A stretch of DNA of 33,925 nucleotides from Verrucomicrobiota bacterium (lineage in GTDB: Bacteria; Verrucomicrobiota; Verrucomicrobiia; Limisphaerales; JAHEOI01): positions 1 through 33,925 of the forward strand of contig JAHEOI010000014.1 of NCBI GenBank assembly GCA_018610125.1, given 5' to 3'. This document shows, in pieces, positions 20,398-30,900 of this stretch. The position numbers and the translations under genes are program-made. The stretch's first letter is position 1; each line of letters begins with the position of its first letter. Under the pieces are notes generated by a model. It ran no database searches. It worked only from the letters and a program-made list of their open reading frames with translations, and was not told the origin of the DNA.

Positions 20398-22908
20398 CTA
20401 CTCACCGGCATTGACACCGCCGAATTGTGAGGCGAAGATAGCCAGGTCGTCGCCGTCCACATCCCCGTCTCCATCCAGGTCCGCGGAAGCGCCCGACGAT
20501 CCCTCCGATAGCTCAAGAGTGAGGTTTTCGTCAAACTGGTCTCGGTAGATCCGACCGAAACCCGTCGTGGTCCGAGCGCGTGCGTGTAGATCGAATTGAT
20601 AAGCGCAAGTATGCCACGGATCTAGATTCCCCGAGTCCGTGGAATTGAATACGGTCTCGGTGACGCCGTTCCAGGTCGGCCGTGAGCCGTCATTTTCACC
20701 TTCATACTGTTGCCGAACAATCCGGCCGCCGTTCTTATTACTCCCATATTCGACACCGATGTTGAAGCTATGCAGGTAGCCGTTCGGATGGCTGGCGGTG
20801 ATCTTGAAAGCGATATTTTCGGTCTCACTTGAAAGGTCGATAATGCCGCACTCTGGGACGGGTGAGCTGTCGTGCCGAACTTCGACAATTTTCGCCGTTA
20901 CGGGGGCATTGTCGATGACGAGCGTGATGCTGTCCTGCTCGTTGCTTGGCAATGAGACTTCATTCTTGTCTTTGTCGAAGGCCTTGATCTTGACCTGATA
21001 GATACCATTGGCAAAACGCCGGGTGTTCCAGATCATCTTCAAGTCGGGGTGGGCCCAATATCCTTCCTCGGTGCGTTCGTAGAGGCCATCCTCGTCCGGT
21101 CCGACATTGACGCGGCGCGCGTCGACACGCCCGGACGAGGAAACGAAGTAGCGCACCTTGGTGAGCGGATCATCCAACGGCTCGAACGCCGAGCTGTCCG
21201 GCGGCGTCCGACCACTCCACGGAGCGACAAGGATTTGATAGAATTCGACGTTGCCGTCGAACTCGCCAAACAGGCCGTTTAGCCATATCTTCCCGCCGAA
21301 TGGGGCATCATTGTAATCGGGAATCGAAAGCTCGCCGGCGGCCGCGTCGGAGACGTTGGCGAGACCCAAGCCCGTACCGTTTTGGGTGATTTGAGACACG
21401 GGAATATTGCCGACAGACGTAAACACGAAGCCGCTGGCGACGGGGCTCTCTCGGACTCCTTCTGTGCCGCTTGGGCCGCCGGTGTAGCCCATGTCGTTGC
21501 GGGAGCCGTCAGGATCGTCAAAGATGGATCTCGGATCGCCGGCGTCGATGCAAGGCGAGCCTTCGGTCAGGAGAAACCGGTCGGGAGCGGATTCATCGAA
21601 AAGCGGATCGGCCGAGATACTTCCGACACCGGCGGAAGCGGTGCTTCCGTCCTGGGCGTCATAGTCGCGAAAGGTGCTGTTCCAAACGTTGTTGTAGCTC
21701 AGCTTTGGTTTCGCATTGCTCAGTGCGGCGATGCCGACATTATTATTGACGACGATATTATTCTTGATGGTCGCGTCGGCTTGGCTGTAGCACCAGATGC
21801 CTTCGTTCTCGTTCTGAGCGACGGTGTTATTGATGACGCGGGTGCCGGCCGACTCTTTCCAAGCGATATAGATGCCAACCTCGTTACGGCAGACCCGGTT
21901 GTTGGCGATCAACGGTGTCGAATGCAGATTGACGATACCGTAGTCAATGATTTCGTTGTCCGTGTTCCCATTGTCGCAGACGAAATTGTTTTGAACGATG
22001 GCACTGGATCCGCCGCCGATTGCGATGCCATTCTTCGTGCCGGTGATCTTGTTTCCGGTAATCATGGGATCACCGCCGGTGATGTCGATTCCCACGATCG
22101 TCGGTTGCCCTTCTCCGGACCAAGTGAAGTGAAAGCCCTCCAATTTCGTGTCTGTAGCTTCGTCGGCTGTGACGATGGCGTCGCCGTTGCCTTCGACCGT
22201 CGTCTTTGCCTTGCCGGCTCCGACCACATCGACGCCGCTTCGCATGGAAAAGCTTTCTTGGAAGGTGCCTTCGGCGACTCGAACTGTTTGACCGGAATCC
22301 GCCGCGTCGATTGCGGCTTGGATCGACTCGCCCGATTCGACGAAAAGGTCCGCTGAATTCCCGGTTACTTCGATTTTGACACCTTGGCGGCGATGGGTAT
22401 CCAGCGGCGGCGAAGTCCCGTTGGTCTGAGAGACAGGGCAGGAAGTGTCCTCGGCGGGCACGGCGTAGAACACGCTGGCCGTGGGACCGGCCTCCTGGTT
22501 GATTTCAAATGTCACGGTGCTGAATTCCTCGATCGGGACGTTGCCAAAGTTGAAGGTCACCGGGACGCCTTCGTTCGAGTTGGCCGATAGCTCCACCCGT
22601 TCCGAGGGGCTTGCAATCACCTCGCCGTCGTAAGTCTCCTTCCGAGCGGTCAGGGAGAGGGTGTAATCGCCCGCGGTATTCGCCGCAAATTCCAGGGTCA
22701 CTGTGCCGAGACTGTGGCCCGGATATTCGGCTATGTAAAAGCCTCGGTCGATCAGATCGCCCGGCGAGCCCTCGCAGGAAATGAGTGTTTCACCCCGTAA
22801 GTCATCGGGGACCAAGCCGGTCAGACATGGAATGACTAAAAAGAGCCCGAGCTTGCCTAAAAGAGTCTGACGCCTGGGTAACAATCCTTTCGTTGGTAAT
22901 CCTTGCAT
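20398..22908 (-). CDS. Secreted right-handed parallel beta-helix (NosD/PbH1-type) protein with terminal dockerin-like motif
   Basis: SIQAAIDAADSGQTVRVAEGTFQES, repeated N-N-x-V/I beta-helix turns (NNTVAQNENEGIWCYSQADATIKNNIVVNNNVGI), SPCIDAGDP, C-terminal DLDGDGDVDGDDLAIFASQFGG. Confidence 0.85.
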   Translation of the reverse strand: MQGLPTKGLLPRRQTLLGKLGLFLVIPCLTGLVPDDLRGETLISCEGSPGDLIDRGFYIAEYPGHSLGTVTLEFAANTAGDYTLSLTARKETYDGEVIASPSERVELSANSNEGVPVTFNFGNVPIEEFSTVTFEINQEAGPTASVFYAVPAEDTSCPVSQTNGTSPPLDTHRRQGVKIEVTGNSADLFVESGESIQAAIDAADSGQTVRVAEGTFQESFSMRSGVDVVGAGKAKTTVEGNGDAIVTADEATDTKLEGFHFTWSGEGQPTIVGIDITGGDPMITGNKITGTKNGIAIGGGSSAIVQNNFVCDNGNTDNEIIDYGIVNLHSTPLIANNRVCRNEVGIYIAWKESAGTRVINNTVAQNENEGIWCYSQADATIKNNIVVNNNVGIAALSNAKPKLSYNNVWNSTFRDYDAQDGSTASAGVGSISADPLFDESAPDRFLLTEGSPCIDAGDPRSIFDDPDGSRNDMGYTGGPSGTEGVRESPVASGFVFTSVGNIPVSQITQNGTGLGLANVSDAAAGELSIPDYNDAPFGGKIWLNGLFGEFDGNVEFYQILVAPWSGRTPPDSSAFEPLDDPLTKVRYFVSSSGRVDARRVNVGPDEDGLYERTEEGYWAHPDLKMIWNTRRFANGIYQVKIKAFDKDKNEVSLPSNEQDSITLVIDNAPVTAKIVEVRHDSSPVPECGIIDLSSETENIAFKITASHPNGYLHSFNIGVEYGSNKNGGRIVRQQYEGENDGSRPTWNGVTETVFNSTDSGNLDPWHTCAYQFDLHARARTTTGFGRIYRDQFDENLTLELSEGSSGASADLDGDGDVDGDDLAIFASQFGGVNAGE

Positions 22909-23243
22909 AGAACGTTGCTTCTCCTGGTCGTTTTTAGATGATTTTCTTTCCCGAGTGCCCAGACCGCAGTCTTGGCGGTAAAAATCGATCGAAATCGCTT
23001 AAGGGTCAAGCACGCACCATGCCAAAGGGCAAGCCATGCGAGCTGTTTGGCTCTGTGCTGCGACGTTGGGCCTGCCTCGGGGAAGTTGGTCTTGAAGTCT
23101 CTTTGGCTTGGGGGTGCAGTCCCAGGGCGGGGGTTTTTTTGGGCAAGTTGGCCCATAATTCGAATCGCATTTAATGCGTTGCGGACCTGTTGCTAAAAAA
23201 CCATGTCTATGGTGTCGCCGAAGCAAGTGATACCAGGTCGCAT

Positions 23244-23402
23244 ATGGCAACCACCTGGACGACAAAACAGGCGGTTGATAATGCCCGGCTCAAGACCGAA
23301 AAGATTGCGTTTGGCAAGTTGGTTGATGAGCTTGGAGCGACCTGGAAGGGGATCGTACAACAGTATGCCGAGACCGGCAGCGCGGCGTCTTCAGGAGAAT
23401 GA
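23244..23402 (+). CDS. Possible small ORF (52 aa), hypothetical
   Basis: ATG at 23244, MATTWTTKQAVDNARLKTEKIAFGKLVDELGATWKGIVQQYAETGSAASSGE; plausible amphipathic composition but no recognised homology and no clear RBS. Confidence 0.35.
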   Translation: MATTWTTKQAVDNARLKTEKIAFGKLVDELGATWKGIVQQYAETGSAASSGE

Positions 23403-23507
23403 TGACACAGGGCGCAAGGGGAGTATTTCCTTGCCTGCCGGGCGGGGCATTGAGTACTCTTTGGGCGTCCAGATGAATGCGGTAACCCTCAACAGTAAGG
23501 ATTAGTC

Positions 23508-25043
23508 ATGAACGAGCAGAGCAGTGCAAAAGGACGATGGCTTTGGGCGGTGATCACAATCCTTTTCGCAGGAAGCCCGTTGGTTATGAACGGGGCGGAA
23601 GCGGAAGGGAAGCGTCCGAATATCATCTTTGTTTATGCCGATGACCATGCGTATCAAGCGATTCAATCGTATGGGGGATGGCTCTCCGAGTATGCGCCCA
23701 CGCCGAATATCGACCGGCTCGCGAGCGAAGGGATGTTGTTCCGAGAATGCTACGTCAGCAATTCCATTTGCGGGCCGATGCGCTCGGTTGTTCAGACCGG
23801 TAAGTACAGCCATCTGAATGGATTTTATCGGAACGGTCAGCGCTTCGATACGAGCCAACAGACTTTTCCGAAGCTGCTGCAGGAGGCCGGCTACCAAACG
23901 GCGATTGTCGGCAAGTGGCATTTGAAGGCCGAGCCGGTCGGTTACGATTATTACCATGTGCTTTATGGGCAGGGCCCTTATTATAATCCGGCAATGCGCA
24001 CGCCGGATGGGCGTGTCGAGCACACCGGTTACACGACCGACGTGATTACGGATGAGGCCTTGAAGTGGCTCAAGTCCAAGCGTGACCAAGACGAACCGTT
24101 CATGCTGATGTATCAGCACAAAGCGCCTCATCGGAATTGGCAGCCCGGGCCCGAACAGCTCTCGCTTTATGACGATGTGACATTGCCGGAGCCGGCGACC
24201 CTGTTTGACGATTATGCCGGCCGCGCCGGCCCGGTGAAAAACCAGAAGATGATGATCGCCAAGCATATGAACAAAGGCGATCTGAAGCTCCGGGTTCCGG
24301 GCGATCTCAATGAGACCCAGCGTTACCCTTGGAACGCGGCGTACCGCCCGAAGAATGAGGCGTTTCGTCAACAGAACCTCGAGGGAAAGGAGCTGGTCCG
24401 CTGGAAATACCAGCGCTATTTGAAGGATTACCTACGCTGTATTGCCTCGATCGATGCCAATTTGGGACGCTTGCTCGGCTACCTGAAAAAGTCCGGTTTG
24501 GCTGAAAACACCGTTGTCGTTTACAGCTCCGATCAAGGGTTTTATCTGGGCGAGCATGGCTGGTTCGATAAACGCTGGATTTATGAAGAATCGCTACGGA
24601 CTCCGTTGGTGGTCCGTTGGCCCGGCGTGACCGAGCCCGGCAGCGAAAACTCGCAGATCGTCTCACCGGTGGACTTTGCTCCGACCTTTTTGCAAATGGC
24701 GGGCGCGGAAGTCCCGAGCGATATGCAAGGGCGCAGCTTGGTTCCCTTATTGCAGGGGAAGAGGCCTAATGATTGGCGCGAGAGCTTCTATTATCACTAT
24801 TATGAGTATCCGGGGGCTCACAGTGTCCGGCGTCACTACGGGGTCGTTACCGACCGTTATAAGCTGGTCCACTTCTATAGGGAAGGCGAATGGGAGTTGC
24901 TCGATCTGAAGGCGAATCCGAAGGAGACAAAAAATTATTACGGCGAGGCCAAATACCAAGAGGTCCAGGAGCGACTGAAAACGGAGCTGAAACGGCTTCA
25001 AAAAGACTTAAAAGTGCCGGCGGATCAAACCAAGCTTTATTGA
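23508..25043 (+). CDS. Sulfatase (Cys-type, formylglycine-dependent)
   Basis: [17 protein letters not shown], active-site [10 protein letters not shown] (CxPxR at 23769-23783), [42 protein letters not shown]. Confidence 0.95.
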   Translation: MNEQSSAKGRWLWAVITILFAGSPLVMNGAEAEGKRPNIIFVYADDHAYQAIQSYGGWLSEYAPTPNIDRLASEGMLFRECYVSNSICGPMRSVVQTGKYSHLNGFYRNGQRFDTSQQTFPKLLQEAGYQTAIVGKWHLKAEPVGYDYYHVLYGQGPYYNPAMRTPDGRVEHTGYTTDVITDEALKWLKSKRDQDEPFMLMYQHKAPHRNWQPGPEQLSLYDDVTLPEPATLFDDYAGRAGPVKNQKMMIAKHMNKGDLKLRVPGDLNETQRYPWNAAYRPKNEAFRQQNLEGKELVRWKYQRYLKDYLRCIASIDANLGRLLGYLKKSGLAENTVVVYSSDQGFYLGEHGWFDKRWIYEESLRTPLVVRWPGVTEPGSENSQIVSPVDFAPTFLQMAGAEVPSDMQGRSLVPLLQGKRPNDWRESFYYHYYEYPGAHSVRRHYGVVTDRYKLVHFYREGEWELLDLKANPKETKNYYGEAKYQEVQERLKTELKRLQKDLKVPADQTKLY

Positions 25044-25111
25044 GCAGCGAGGCGTCGGTTTGTATCCGCGAAGGCGTTTGCAAGAGAAAGTCTCAACGAG
25101 AAAGCAAGCTG

Positions 25112-26506
25112 ATGAGAAACACGACGCGATTAAGAGGCCTGGGAAATGCTGTAATGGTGGCGGCGGCTGTCTTGGCGGGAGGTTTGAGCCTGCCCGGCCG
25201 GGCTGCGGCCGCCTCCCAGCCCAACATCATCTATGTTATGGCCGATGATTTGGGCTATGGGGATCTCGGCTGCTATGGTCAGGAGGAAATCAAGACGCCC
25301 AACATCGATCAGCTCGCCTCGGAAGGGATGCGATTTACCGACCATTATTCCGGTCAGACAGTTTGCCGTCCTTCTCGACTGAGCTTACGAACCGGTTACC
25401 ACACCGGGCACACCCCAATCGGCTCGAATGCCGATTATGACCTCGCCCCGAATGACCGCATCACCGCCAAGCTGCTGGGTGAGGCCGGCTACGCCGTTGG
25501 TGGAGTCGGTAAGTGGGCGCTGGGCGAAGCCGATACGACCGGGGCGCCACACAAGCAGGGCTTCGACCTTTGGTACGGTTACTTGAATCAGGTTGCGGCC
25601 CACAATTATTGGCCGGAGTTTCTTTGGCGAAATGGCCAAAAGATCGCACTGGAGAACGAAGTCGACTATGCCGATAGCGGTTACGCCAAGGGATTAAGCG
25701 GCGTTGCCACAAAAAAGGTCGATTACAGTCACGATCTCATGACAAGGGAGGCCCTTCGGTTTATCCGTAAGCACCAAAACGGCCCGTTCTTTTTCCAGGC
25801 GCATTACACCATCCCCCATGCCAATAACCAAGCGGGACGCCATGGAATGGAAGTCCCTGAATACGGGGAGTACAAAGATAAGGAATGGCCTGAGACCGAG
25901 AAGGGCTTTGCGGCGATGGTTACCCGATTGGACCGAGATGTCGGGCGTATCGTTGATCTCCTCCAGGAGCTTGGCATCGCCAAGGAGACGCTGGTCATCT
26001 TTACCTCTGACAATGGCCCTCATCACGAGGGAGGACACGATCATGCGTTTTTTAATTCGAATGGCCCATTACGCGGCTATAAGCGTGACCTTTACGAAGG
26101 GGGAATTCGGGTCCCGATGATTGCATGGTGGCCGGGTAAGATTGAAGCCGGGAGTGTGTCCGATCATGTCTCGGCCTTCTGGGATGTCATGCCCACAGCC
26201 TGTGAGGTTGCCGGTCTTGAGCCTCCGGGTGACATTGACGGGATTTCGTTTCTCCCTGAGCTCCTTGGCAAGCCCCAACGCAAGCATCACCACCTTTACT
26301 GGAAATTCAAAGGCAAGATCGCTTTGCGCCAGGGGAAATGGAAGCTCGTGCGCAATGGCAACGAAGAAGCTTACGAGCTTTACAATTTAAAAAAGGATCC
26401 CGGCGAACGCAAAAATCTGGCGAGTCACCGGCCCGAGCTTCTGCGGCAAATGAAAGCCACTGCCCGCAGCATCCGGAAAGAGGGCTCGGCCGATCTCGGT
26501 TTTTAA
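25112..26506 (+). CDS. Sulfatase / arylsulfatase (Cys-type)
   Basis: QPNIIYVMADDLGYGDLGCYGQEEIKTPNIDQLASEGMRFTDHYSGQTVCRPSRLSLRTG (CxPxR at 25364-25378), GVGKWALG, FTSDNGPHHEGGHDHAFFNSNGPLRGYKRDLYEGGIRVPMIAWWPG. ATG 25112 (signal peptide follows) preferred over 24890, which overlaps the upstream gene. Confidence 0.95.
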   Translation: MRNTTRLRGLGNAVMVAAAVLAGGLSLPGRAAAASQPNIIYVMADDLGYGDLGCYGQEEIKTPNIDQLASEGMRFTDHYSGQTVCRPSRLSLRTGYHTGHTPIGSNADYDLAPNDRITAKLLGEAGYAVGGVGKWALGEADTTGAPHKQGFDLWYGYLNQVAAHNYWPEFLWRNGQKIALENEVDYADSGYAKGLSGVATKKVDYSHDLMTREALRFIRKHQNGPFFFQAHYTIPHANNQAGRHGMEVPEYGEYKDKEWPETEKGFAAMVTRLDRDVGRIVDLLQELGIAKETLVIFTSDNGPHHEGGHDHAFFNSNGPLRGYKRDLYEGGIRVPMIAWWPGKIEAGSVSDHVSAFWDVMPTACEVAGLEPPGDIDGISFLPELLGKPQRKHHHLYWKFKGKIALRQGKWKLVRNGNEEAYELYNLKKDPGERKNLASHRPELLRQMKATARSIRKEGSADLGF

Positions 26507-26628
26507 AATCAAGCTTGACTGCGGCCAAAATGGGTCGATCATGCATGGTATGCTCGGCGGCAGGGTGGAAGTCTTGTCGTTACGACCGCAAGGTTAAGAG
26601 CATGACAAAAAAGAAATTCGGCCATTGA

Positions 26629-26662
26629 ATGGGGACTGGTTCCGTATCGGGACGGTCCCCAT
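26629..26662. repeat. Solitary REP-like imperfect palindrome
   Basis: atggggac-tg-gttcc-gtatc-gggac-g-gtccccat: 8-bp perfect outer stem plus 5-bp inner stem (one wobble). Confidence 0.7.
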
Positions 26663-26697
26663 CTTTGTTCCAGCCGTGTGTCGGCGCGTGAATCCAT

Positions 26698-27744
26698 ATG
26701 AAGCACCTGAGCGATTCAATCCCTTATGTCGGGGCCTGTGTTCTTATTATTTGCCTTGCCGGTTGTGGCGAGTCGAAGCGTTCAGCCTCGGAGGAGAAGG
26801 AAGGGGCCAATGCCAAGAGTCAGACAAGCACCGATGCGGTCTCGGCCACGAACGCGGGTCGACCCGAGCTTAGAGTGAAGTGGCCGCAGGGGAAGGCATT
26901 TCGATATAAGATTGCCGAGGACCGTAAGCTTGAAATCCAATCCCCCTTTCGACCGGAGCCGCGGCAGCGTCACCTTTCACAAACCCGGGAAATCGAAGTT
27001 TCGGTGCTGGAAAGCAGCGATACGGCTGGTGCCAAGCTTGGGATCGAGGTGACAGCACTCAAGTTCCGGCGAGAGCGGGCCAGTGGTGTGGAGACCTTTG
27101 ATTCCGGCACAGGGGGAACGGGTCACTCTGAGGGAGATCCGGAGCTGGTCAAGATTTTTGGCGGGCTGGTAGGCGAGCGCGTTATTGGGCAGGCAGGCTC
27201 GGACGGGCGTTTGAAGCGGATTGAAGCAGGTGCCATGGTGGATAAGGCAACGCTGAGGGCTTCGGGGTATTGGCGTGGTATGGCCGAGGCCTTGTTTGAC
27301 TCCGAAAATTTGAGCTTTTTCCTGTCGCCGATCCAAGCCCGGACGAATCGGTTGACTGACGGTATGGAGTGGGAGGCAGTGTTTTCAAGGAATTACGGAA
27401 GGGTCGGTGAGCTTCGCGGCGTTGGGACTTACCAGGTCGAGACATGGACACCTGGAAATGGAACCGAGAAAAAATCGGTGATGGTGGCGTTTGATGGCAG
27501 TCTGCAGTCGGCCAAGCCGGCGTCCGGCAAAGAGCGGGCGTATAAGCTAAAAGATGGCAGCATTTCTGGGCAGCTTCGCTTCGATCCATACAAGGGACGT
27601 CTCATTTCAAGTGAATGGAAAGAAGAGATGACCTTCCAACGCGAAGTACCGATGCCGCCGGGGAATAGCGGCAACGGAGGAGAAAGGAAGCGGCCGACCT
27701 CCAGCGTGCGACTCTCTCAAAAGGTCACCGTCAAGCTCCAATAG
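26698..27744 (+). CDS. Predicted lipoprotein, unknown function
   Basis: ATG; hydrophobic N-terminus with lipobox LAGC (IICLAGCGES); 348 aa, remainder beta-rich, no recognised catalytic motif. Confidence 0.75.
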   Translation: MKHLSDSIPYVGACVLIICLAGCGESKRSASEEKEGANAKSQTSTDAVSATNAGRPELRVKWPQGKAFRYKIAEDRKLEIQSPFRPEPRQRHLSQTREIEVSVLESSDTAGAKLGIEVTALKFRRERASGVETFDSGTGGTGHSEGDPELVKIFGGLVGERVIGQAGSDGRLKRIEAGAMVDKATLRASGYWRGMAEALFDSENLSFFLSPIQARTNRLTDGMEWEAVFSRNYGRVGELRGVGTYQVETWTPGNGTEKKSVMVAFDGSLQSAKPASGKERAYKLKDGSISGQLRFDPYKGRLISSEWKEEMTFQREVPMPPGNSGNGGERKRPTSSVRLSQKVTVKLQ

Positions 27745-27946
27745 ACGGTCTTTGGACGGTAAGGCATAAGGGGGCGGTTCCGGACTTTCGATCCTAGGGT
27801 CACGATAAGTGACAGGGCGCACGGTAAATGAGGGAGGATGGATCCGGTTAAGCGATGGATTCCGTCAAAGGAATTGACCGGAGCCGGTAAAAGCGGCAGC
27901 CATTGTTGCTCCGATACGAAGAAATCGCTCGCATTGCTGGCAGAGC

Positions 27947-30900
27947 TCATGGACTTGAAGCCGCCAACCGGTAAAAATAATCCTGATCCTTGCTGTCAAT
28001 GGCATCGCGCACCTTGATCCGACCCGTTGTAACCTGGGCTTCGATATGCTTTCGCTCTTTCCAAGCTGAGGTTTCCAGTGATGAGGTTCTCAAAAGGGTG
28101 TAGGAACGCCCGGCAACAGCCGTAAAGGTAATCGTGATTGTATCCCCTTGACGACGGATGCTGCTGAGCTCAAGGCGGCTTCGCTGATCCCAGGGGTGGG
28201 TACCGCCGGCATACTCTTGTCGATTCGTTTGGCCGTCGTCATCCGCATCCAGGGCGCCATCGGTTGTATCCAAGGGGTCAAGCCCATGGCTTACCTCCCA
28301 GCGGTTTGAAATGCCATCGTTGTCACGGTCCGCATTAATCTCTTCAGCAGACGCGTAGCCTGGGGTCGGGGGCGCTGCTGCTGTCCAATGCATGGGATCG
28401 TTTGGGTACAACCATCCATCCAAGCGCTTCAACGAGGCGCCGTCGCCGTCGGCATCGGCAGGCCAGGGAAGATCATCCGAGTAATTGATTGCATCCATCG
28501 AGACGTAGACCGGCTGAGTTGGCTGACCTCCCTCGAGCTCTCGAGGAGAAGCCCGGCGCGAAAGGACAACCCTTTCTCCGGCATTGTCGAGCCGGCCGTT
28601 GTAAGGTCCCACGATGACGCTATCGCCCGAGGGATCATATCGATCTCGGAAGGCTGCCAAGGCTTGCGATCCTTCCGAGGGCTCGAAGGCGACGACGACA
28701 AGGGCGCCGAAGGAAGGGAGTGTCACCTTGGGCAAATCAAAGCGAATCCCCTCTTCAACTCGCCATTTGGCGTCGCCGAGCGACACGCTCTGTTGCTGTC
28801 GATTTTGGAGCTCAATGAACTCAAACTGTGAGGCATTCGCTTGAGAGCCTGTTTCCGGTGGATGGTACATAATCTCGCTGATGACGAGCGGACTGATCAA
28901 CGGGTAGGCATTGGGGCGGCCTGTTCCAAGACGAAAGGCCTCCAAAGTGATCGGTCGCTGGATGCCGAATGTCGGCTGGCGCATTCGGGCGAGCTGCTGA
29001 CCATCGCTTGTGGCATGTCGTCCCAAAGACGTGTTAAGCGTCGTGGGGACCAATGGGAAATGCGTCCTGTGGCCTGTGAGGTCACCCGTTTGATCGACCG
29101 CAGAAAGATAGACTGACTGATCCTCGATGCCGTTTAGATCGAATGCCGAAATCGAGCCCGCTCCGCCGCCCAGTTGCTGCTCGTAAATGACGTGGAACCC
29201 ATTGCCAGGAATGACCGTGTCGGCGGGAATTCGATATTTTGTAAAAATGCCGGCTGTATCGCTAAGGTGCCAGCCGCCGATGCGCACCGTGCTATCGGTC
29301 GGATTATGCAGCTCGATTGCGTCCTCAAGCGGCGCTTCGGTATTACTGAGGACCTCATTGATACGGATAGGCAGGGGGAGATAATTGCTGGCTTCGGGGC
29401 TTCCAGTCCTTCGAAATTGAGCGATCCGCTCTTTTCCGTCCGGCAACCGCCCTTGAGAGACGCCATCGGCTTGCTCGTCGAAGCGAATAGTGTCGATGGC
29501 TGCCTGATCCGAACTGGAAAGCCCGATCGATTCCCCGTCCCCCGAGAGCTTGAAGTTGAGGTGGGTCGGTCCCGTGGTCGGGCGATCGTCAGCCTCGAAC
29601 TTTAAGAAGGCATCGGCGCCGGCGCCGATAAAGGAGTGGGCCGGCAATTGGTATTGCCCCGGCTCGTTCGGATCATCGGTCAGAAAAAATCCGCCGATAT
29701 CGACCGGATGGCTGTTTGGGTTGTAGAGCTCGAGCCAGTCCTCGCCCGAATCAGGGCGGGCCATCCACTCGTTCACTTTCAAGGAGGTCGCGGGGCTAAG
29801 CTGAGCAGGTTGATTGGGCTCGCGGGGTGTTCGGCGGGTTAGTTGCCATTGAGCCGGCGATTCGGGAATGCGACCGATGGAGCGATTTCGCGGCAGAGGG
29901 CCGAACGAAATTGAGTCGATCAGCTTCTTGCTTTCGGAAGCCGAATCGAGGAGGTACAGGGAGTCGCCATCACGATCGAGATTGATATTGGCGCCCGAGG
30001 ATGGGCCCTCCTGATTAAGCTCGATCACAAGGTATTCGCCTGGAGCGATGGCGGTCCCTTCCGGGAACCTCCATTGACGGTCACCGGATAGGCGGTCGCT
30101 CAGGGAAAACTGAGACAAGTCGACCGATGTGGCTCCCGGATTGTACAATTCGACCCAATCTGATTTAGAGGGGGACCCCGCGAGCCCGGTTGAGGTGTTT
30201 GCAGAGACCTCATTCAAGACGACGATCGGATCACCGGTACGCGGGTCTGGATTGTCGGCCCCCGGAGTCGGTTTCGGCAGCTTGCGATAAAGCCCCTTAC
30301 CGGTTTCCTTGGGCCCTTGAGAGACGTCCGTAGTCTGAGGGCCATACACGACTCGGTCGATCTCGCTTCTTCTCTTCTGAAACAACGCTAACATGCCCGA
30401 GTCTGGAGACAGCCTAAAGTCGAGATGGTTTGCGTTCCCTTGAGGTTGGCTATCTGCAATGAACACTCGATATCCATTGGCGGAGATGAAGGTAAGTGGA
30501 GCAATGTTGTGGCGCAGCGGCGTCGTATTCGGGGCGTCGGTCAACGCGAGCTTCCCGAGAGCCACCGGCAGCGCTTCCGGATTATGGATTTCGACGAAAT
30601 CCTCTTCGAAGCCGGATTGGCTTGTATCCGTCAGCCATTCATTAATCACCAGCGCTATAGGATCGCCGACAGGTTGAGCGACGTTCGGTTTGCCGAAGGT
30701 CGGTTGGGTCAGTCCCCAGCCGGTTTGCGGGATGCGTCCGATTGAAAGATCAGTGATTTGGGGCCCAAATTTGACGGAATCCAACTCCCGGCCTCCATTG
30801 CCGGGGCGATCGAGAAGATGCAAGGCTTCTCCGTCTCCGTCCAAGGCAAACCCGAGGTGGAGGCCGGGACCCTCATTGTCATCGTCGGCTTGCAGGACCA

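Noticed and set aside
21382-22356. 324-aa plus-strand ORF antisense to the beta-helix protein
   Set aside because: V/D/G-rich shadow of a repetitive beta-helix coding region; the minus-strand frame has signal peptide, repeats and terminal motif.
19414-22908. Calling this a cellulosome
   Set aside because: Only one cohesin-like domain, a single dockerin-like repeat, and no GH or CBM catalytic partner identified here.
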